DNA of 51,511 bases from Cytophagales bacterium (lineage in GTDB: Bacteria; Bacteroidota; Bacteroidia; Cytophagales; Cyclobacteriaceae). Positions 48,591 through 51,511 of this stretch are shown here, piece after piece (position 1 is the first letter of the stretch; every line of letters begins with the position of its first letter). The stretch spans positions 1 to 51,511 of the forward strand of contig JAKSDO010000044.1 in the NCBI GenBank assembly GCA_022360055.1, in the 5' to 3' direction. Both the position numbers and the translations under genes were made by a program. Below the pieces are notes generated by a model. That model had not been told where the DNA came from and did not search any database. It saw only the letters and a program-made list of their open reading frames with translations.

Positions 48591-51511
48591 TGCTGGAGAA
48601 ATTATTGAGCCGAAAGGCCTTACTAAATACGATCCTGGCAACGGTTATTCTAGGTGGTATTTTTTCATATTCAAAACTGGGCAAACTGGAAGATGCCGAA
48701 ATTCCGATTAAATCGGCTGTAATTTATACGATGTATCCCGGAGCGACTACTTATGAAGTAGAGCTGGAAGTTACTGAAGTACTGGAGAAGGCAATTCAAA
48801 AACTTGAGAACATTGACAATATTACTTCAAGGTCAATGCCGGGTATCTCTGAGATAACTGTAAATATGGAATATGGAGTTCATGCAAAGAAAATACCTCA
48901 GACCTGGGACCACCTTCGGCGAAAGGTAAAAGATGCAAAAATCCTTTTACCTCAAGGTGCTCAGGATCCTATAGTGAATGATGACTTTGGCAATGTTTAT
49001 GGGATATTCGTTGCTGTAACCGGGAATGGTTATGAATATGGCGAGTTTTACGATTATGTTGATTATATCAGGAGAGAACTTCTGCAAGTGGAAGGTATAA
49101 AACGAATCGAACTTTTTGGAACACAAACAGAATCCATTGATGTCTGTTTTTCTGCCGAAAAACTGGCAAGCATGAGTATAAATCCTCTTATGATTGTGCA
49201 ATCCATGTACGATCAGGGGCAGGTAGTGAACCCGGGCAGTATTATTTCTGGCGATGAGCGAATCAGGATGAATGTTGGGAATAAGTATGGATCGATAAAA
49301 GAAATCGAGGAAATAGCGATACATGTTGAAGGAGGGACCAGTATCAAATTAGGGGATATCGCGGAGGTCAGGAGAACACTTTATGAACCAAAAACAACGG
49401 CGCTTACATTTAATGGTGAAAGAGCTATAAGTCTTGCCATGTCCATGGAGAGTGGAGTTAATGTGGTAGAAGTAGGTGACAGGTATGAGAAAAAAATTGC
49501 TGAACTTACAAGTACACTTCCGACAGGAATCGAAGTCAATAGCATTTTTTCCCAACCGGAAAGAGTTTCATATTCCATCATGGGCTTTGTTATTAACCTG
49601 GCTGAATCAGTCCTTATTGTTGTACTGGTACTACTTATCGCAATGGGGTTGCGATCAGGTTTGTTGATAGCCAGTGGCTTAATATTCACCATACTAGGGA
49701 CATTTATGGTCATGTCTTTTTTAGATATACAGCTCGAACGGATCTCATTGGCAGCTATTATTGTAGCCATGGGGATGTTGGTGGATAACTCAATTGTAGT
49801 AACGGACGGCATTTTAATTGACTTGAAAAAAGGCGTAAGCCGAAAGACAGCTTTTACTGCAATAGTAAAACGAACGGCTCTTCCCCTACTTGGAGCAACA
49901 GCAATTGCCATTCTTGCATTTATGCCATTGGGATTTACTCCAGGCGGAGTCGGAGAATATTTAAATTCTCTTTTCTCAGTAATTGCCATTTCATTATTTC
50001 TTAGTTGGATCTTTGCTACTGTTCAAACTCCATATATGGCTACCAATTTTTTCAAGAAGAGCCAAGCAAACTCCAATGAAATTAAAAAAACAAATCCTTA
50101 CAATACACCATTTTATAACTGGTTCAAAAGGTTGATTGAATGGGCTTTGGGACATAAAGCTGCATTTTTGTCCACAAGTGTTGCTCTTTTATTTTTATCA
50201 ATGTATTCCTTTCAATTTGTTCGATTCGAATTCATGCCATTACTCGATTACAATCAGTTTGTGGTAGAATATAAAATGCAAAAAGGGACTGATATCAATG
50301 TAATTGAAAAAGATTTGAATGAGATCAGCAAAGAATTATTGACTTGGGATGAGATCATTAATGTAACGACAGCTGCTGGAGGACCGCCGGCAAGGTATTC
50401 ATTAATTCGACCAATGGATTCTGGCGGATCAAACTATGGGGAGTTAATTATAGATGTCGAAGATTATGAAACATCTGTCTTAATAGGAGCGAAAATCCTG
50501 GCCTATCTTCATGCAAATTATCCCCAGGCAGAGGTGAGAAAGCGCGAATATGGAGCCGTTACTTCCGGCTATGAGATTGAAGTACAGTTTTCCGGTCCGG
50601 ATCCGGCTGTGTTGCGAGATCTGGCTGAAAAAGCCAAATCTATTATGAGAAGTGAACCATCAGCTACAGCTGTGGCCGATAATTGGAAAAATAAAGTAAA
50701 AGTGCTTTATCCGGAATACTCCGTAGAACATGCTCTCCAGGCATCGGTTTCTCGAAGTGATGTTTCAAATGCCATTGCCGTGGCAACAGACGGACTGGCT
50801 GTTGGTGTGATGCATGAAGGAAATAAAACTCTTCCAATTAAACTAAAATTGGAGGAGACTATTAGTGAACAAACAAATAAAATTGCCAGCATTCCGGTAT
50901 GGGGTTTCCAAAATTATTCCAGCGTACCATTAGGACAGGTCACAAAGGAAATACAGGTGAAATGGGAAGATGATGAGGTATTTCGATATGATGGCCAAAG
51001 AGCTATCAGGGCACAATGCGACCCGGCCGGTCAGGCACTGACTACAGAAGTAGAAGCAAGAATCAAGCCTCGTATTGATGCTATTCCGTTACCTGCTGGT
51101 TATACGAGGGACTGGAAGGGAATAAATGAAGAAAGCGAGGAAGCCACTGAAGATCTATTGAGTACATTGCCGCTGGCTCTTGGATTAATGTTAATTATTA
51201 TCATAGCCCTTTTCAATAACTTCAAGCAATCGATCATCATATTCACGATTTTTCCATTTGCATTTTTAGGGATTGTGATCGGATTCCTGATAACAGGAGG
51301 TTTCTTTACATTTATTGGTATGATCGGAACACTTGGTCTCATTGGTATGATGATCAAAAATTCTATTGTATTGCTTGATGAAATAAACCAGAATCTTAAG
51401 AATGGAAGAACTCAATTTGCCGCTATTAAAAATGCAGCGGTATCAAGATTAAGACCCGTTGTTTTGGCATCCGCAACTACTATTTTAGGGATGATGCCTT
51501 TGCTGCTGGAT
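48590..51511 (+). CDS. RND efflux transporter permease, cut by the window end
   Basis: From the ATG at 48590, 974 codons are visible without a stop; the complete protein should be a little over 1000 residues. HAE1/AcrB-type features include an N-terminal TM (LLNTILATVILGGIFSYSKL), porter-domain motifs (YPGATTYEVELEVTEVLEKA, TSRSMPGISEITVNM), TM4 with GMLVDNSIVVTDG (one Asp where AcrB has two), TM5-6 and the C-terminal half with FPFAFLGIVIGF and GLIGMMIKNSIVLLDEIN. The proton-relay Asp is kept. It exports drugs or other small amphiphiles together with the adaptor gene; no TolC gene is seen before the window ends. Confidence 0.93.
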   Translation, partial: MLEKLLSRKALLNTILATVILGGIFSYSKLGKLEDAEIPIKSAVIYTMYPGATTYEVELEVTEVLEKAIQKLENIDNITSRSMPGISEITVNMEYGVHAKKIPQTWDHLRRKVKDAKILLPQGAQDPIVNDDFGNVYGIFVAVTGNGYEYGEFYDYVDYIRRELLQVEGIKRIELFGTQTESIDVCFSAEKLASMSINPLMIVQSMYDQGQVVNPGSIISGDERIRMNVGNKYGSIKEIEEIAIHVEGGTSIKLGDIAEVRRTLYEPKTTALTFNGERAISLAMSMESGVNVVEVGDRYEKKIAELTSTLPTGIEVNSIFSQPERVSYSIMGFVINLAESVLIVVLVLLIAMGLRSGLLIASGLIFTILGTFMVMSFLDIQLERISLAAIIVAMGMLVDNSIVVTDGILIDLKKGVSRKTAFTAIVKRTALPLLGATAIAILAFMPLGFTPGGVGEYLNSLFSVIAISLFLSWIFATVQTPYMATNFFKKSQANSNEIKKTNPYNTPFYNWFKRLIEWALGHKAAFLSTSVALLFLSMYSFQFVRFEFMPLLDYNQFVVEYKMQKGTDINVIEKDLNEISKELLTWDEIINVTTAAGGPPARYSLIRPMDSGGSNYGELIIDVEDYETSVLIGAKILAYLHANYPQAEVRKREYGAVTSGYEIEVQFSGPDPAVLRDLAEKAKSIMRSEPSATAVADNWKNKVKVLYPEYSVEHALQASVSRSDVSNAIAVATDGLAVGVMHEGNKTLPIKLKLEETISEQTNKIASIPVWGFQNYSSVPLGQVTKEIQVKWEDDEVFRYDGQRAIRAQCDPAGQALTTEVEARIKPRIDAIPLPAGYTRDWKGINEESEEATEDLLSTLPLALGLMLIIIIALFNNFKQSIIIFTIFPFAFLGIVIGFLITGGFFTFIGMIGTLGLIGMMIKNSIVLLDEINQNLKNGRTQFAAIKNAAVSRLRPVVLASATTILGMMPLLLD

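Noticed and set aside
49381-49989. 202-codon open frame on the minus strand
   Set aside because: Fully inside the RND pump gene; the pump reading frame has clear family motifs over the same bases.

Overview
The window looks like chromosomal DNA of a Bacteroidota bacterium, most likely a Cytophagales-type organism. The grounds are several secreted proteins ending in type IX secretion (T9SS) type A sorting domains with YPNP motifs, promoter boxes of the form TAnnTTTG, a six-domain ribosomal protein S1, the local forms of Mrp and DnaG, and a lack of strong Shine-Dalgarno sites. No phage, plasmid or CRISPR module was found. No complete insertion sequence was found, but there are small non-autonomous elements (MITEs).

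Layout. 1-7,700: repeat debris, a T9SS-exported LamG/cohesin/dockerin-like protein, a DinB-fold protein, an Ig-like-domain exported protein and a secreted unknown. 7,700-12,050: rpsA with a hairpin-rich leader, and a Cache-sensor adenylate cyclase. 12,400-14,650: an ABC ATPase and a TolC-type channel behind a probable sigma-54 promoter with an upstream palindrome. 14,750-17,000: a small unknown gene and dnaG. 17,100-25,900: mrp-nfu (Fe-S carriers), an M43 metalloprotease, ddl, a PASTA membrane protein, a T9SS protein and fabH. 25,900-31,700: a 2-hydroxyacid dehydrogenase, small lipoproteins, a barrel protein, a beta-lactamase-fold pseudoenzyme, and a glucuronokinase-like GHMP kinase directly followed by a GalU-type uridylyltransferase. 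31,900-35,450: an ECF sigma factor, a membrane-anchored partner, an adhesin-like protein, a 90-bp tandem duplication and two small envelope proteins. 35,480-36,040: a decayed outer-membrane barrel gene. 36,200-40,700: a tight four-gene operon (two-TM envelope protein, LolD-type ATPase, FtsX/MacB-type permease, ZnuA-like lipoprotein). 40,800-46,400: a T9SS-like protein, mtaB, a secreted unknown and a PAS histidine kinase. 46,500-51,511: a MITE, tRNA-Pro(CGG), a repeat copy and an RND efflux pair cut by the window end.

The most interesting points are these. (1) The 36.2-40.7 kb operon couples a MacB/FtsX-type ABC exporter-like core to a ZnuA-like solute-binding protein that has lost most canonical metal ligands. 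(2) A kinase/uridylyltransferase pair resembles the plant UDP-glucuronate salvage route. (3) Several proteins have lost hallmark residues: DnaG without zinc ligands, Mrp without its CxxC, and a serine-hydrolase-fold lipoprotein without its Ser and Lys. (4) Two MITEs have clear terminal inverted repeats and target-site duplications, and one of them has an inverted partial copy about 4 kb away. (5) The ABC/TolC operon carries a sigma-54-like promoter and a distal palindrome. (6) A 90-bp tandem duplication forms the leader of an envelope gene. All functional calls come from reading translated sequence by eye; no database search was run.
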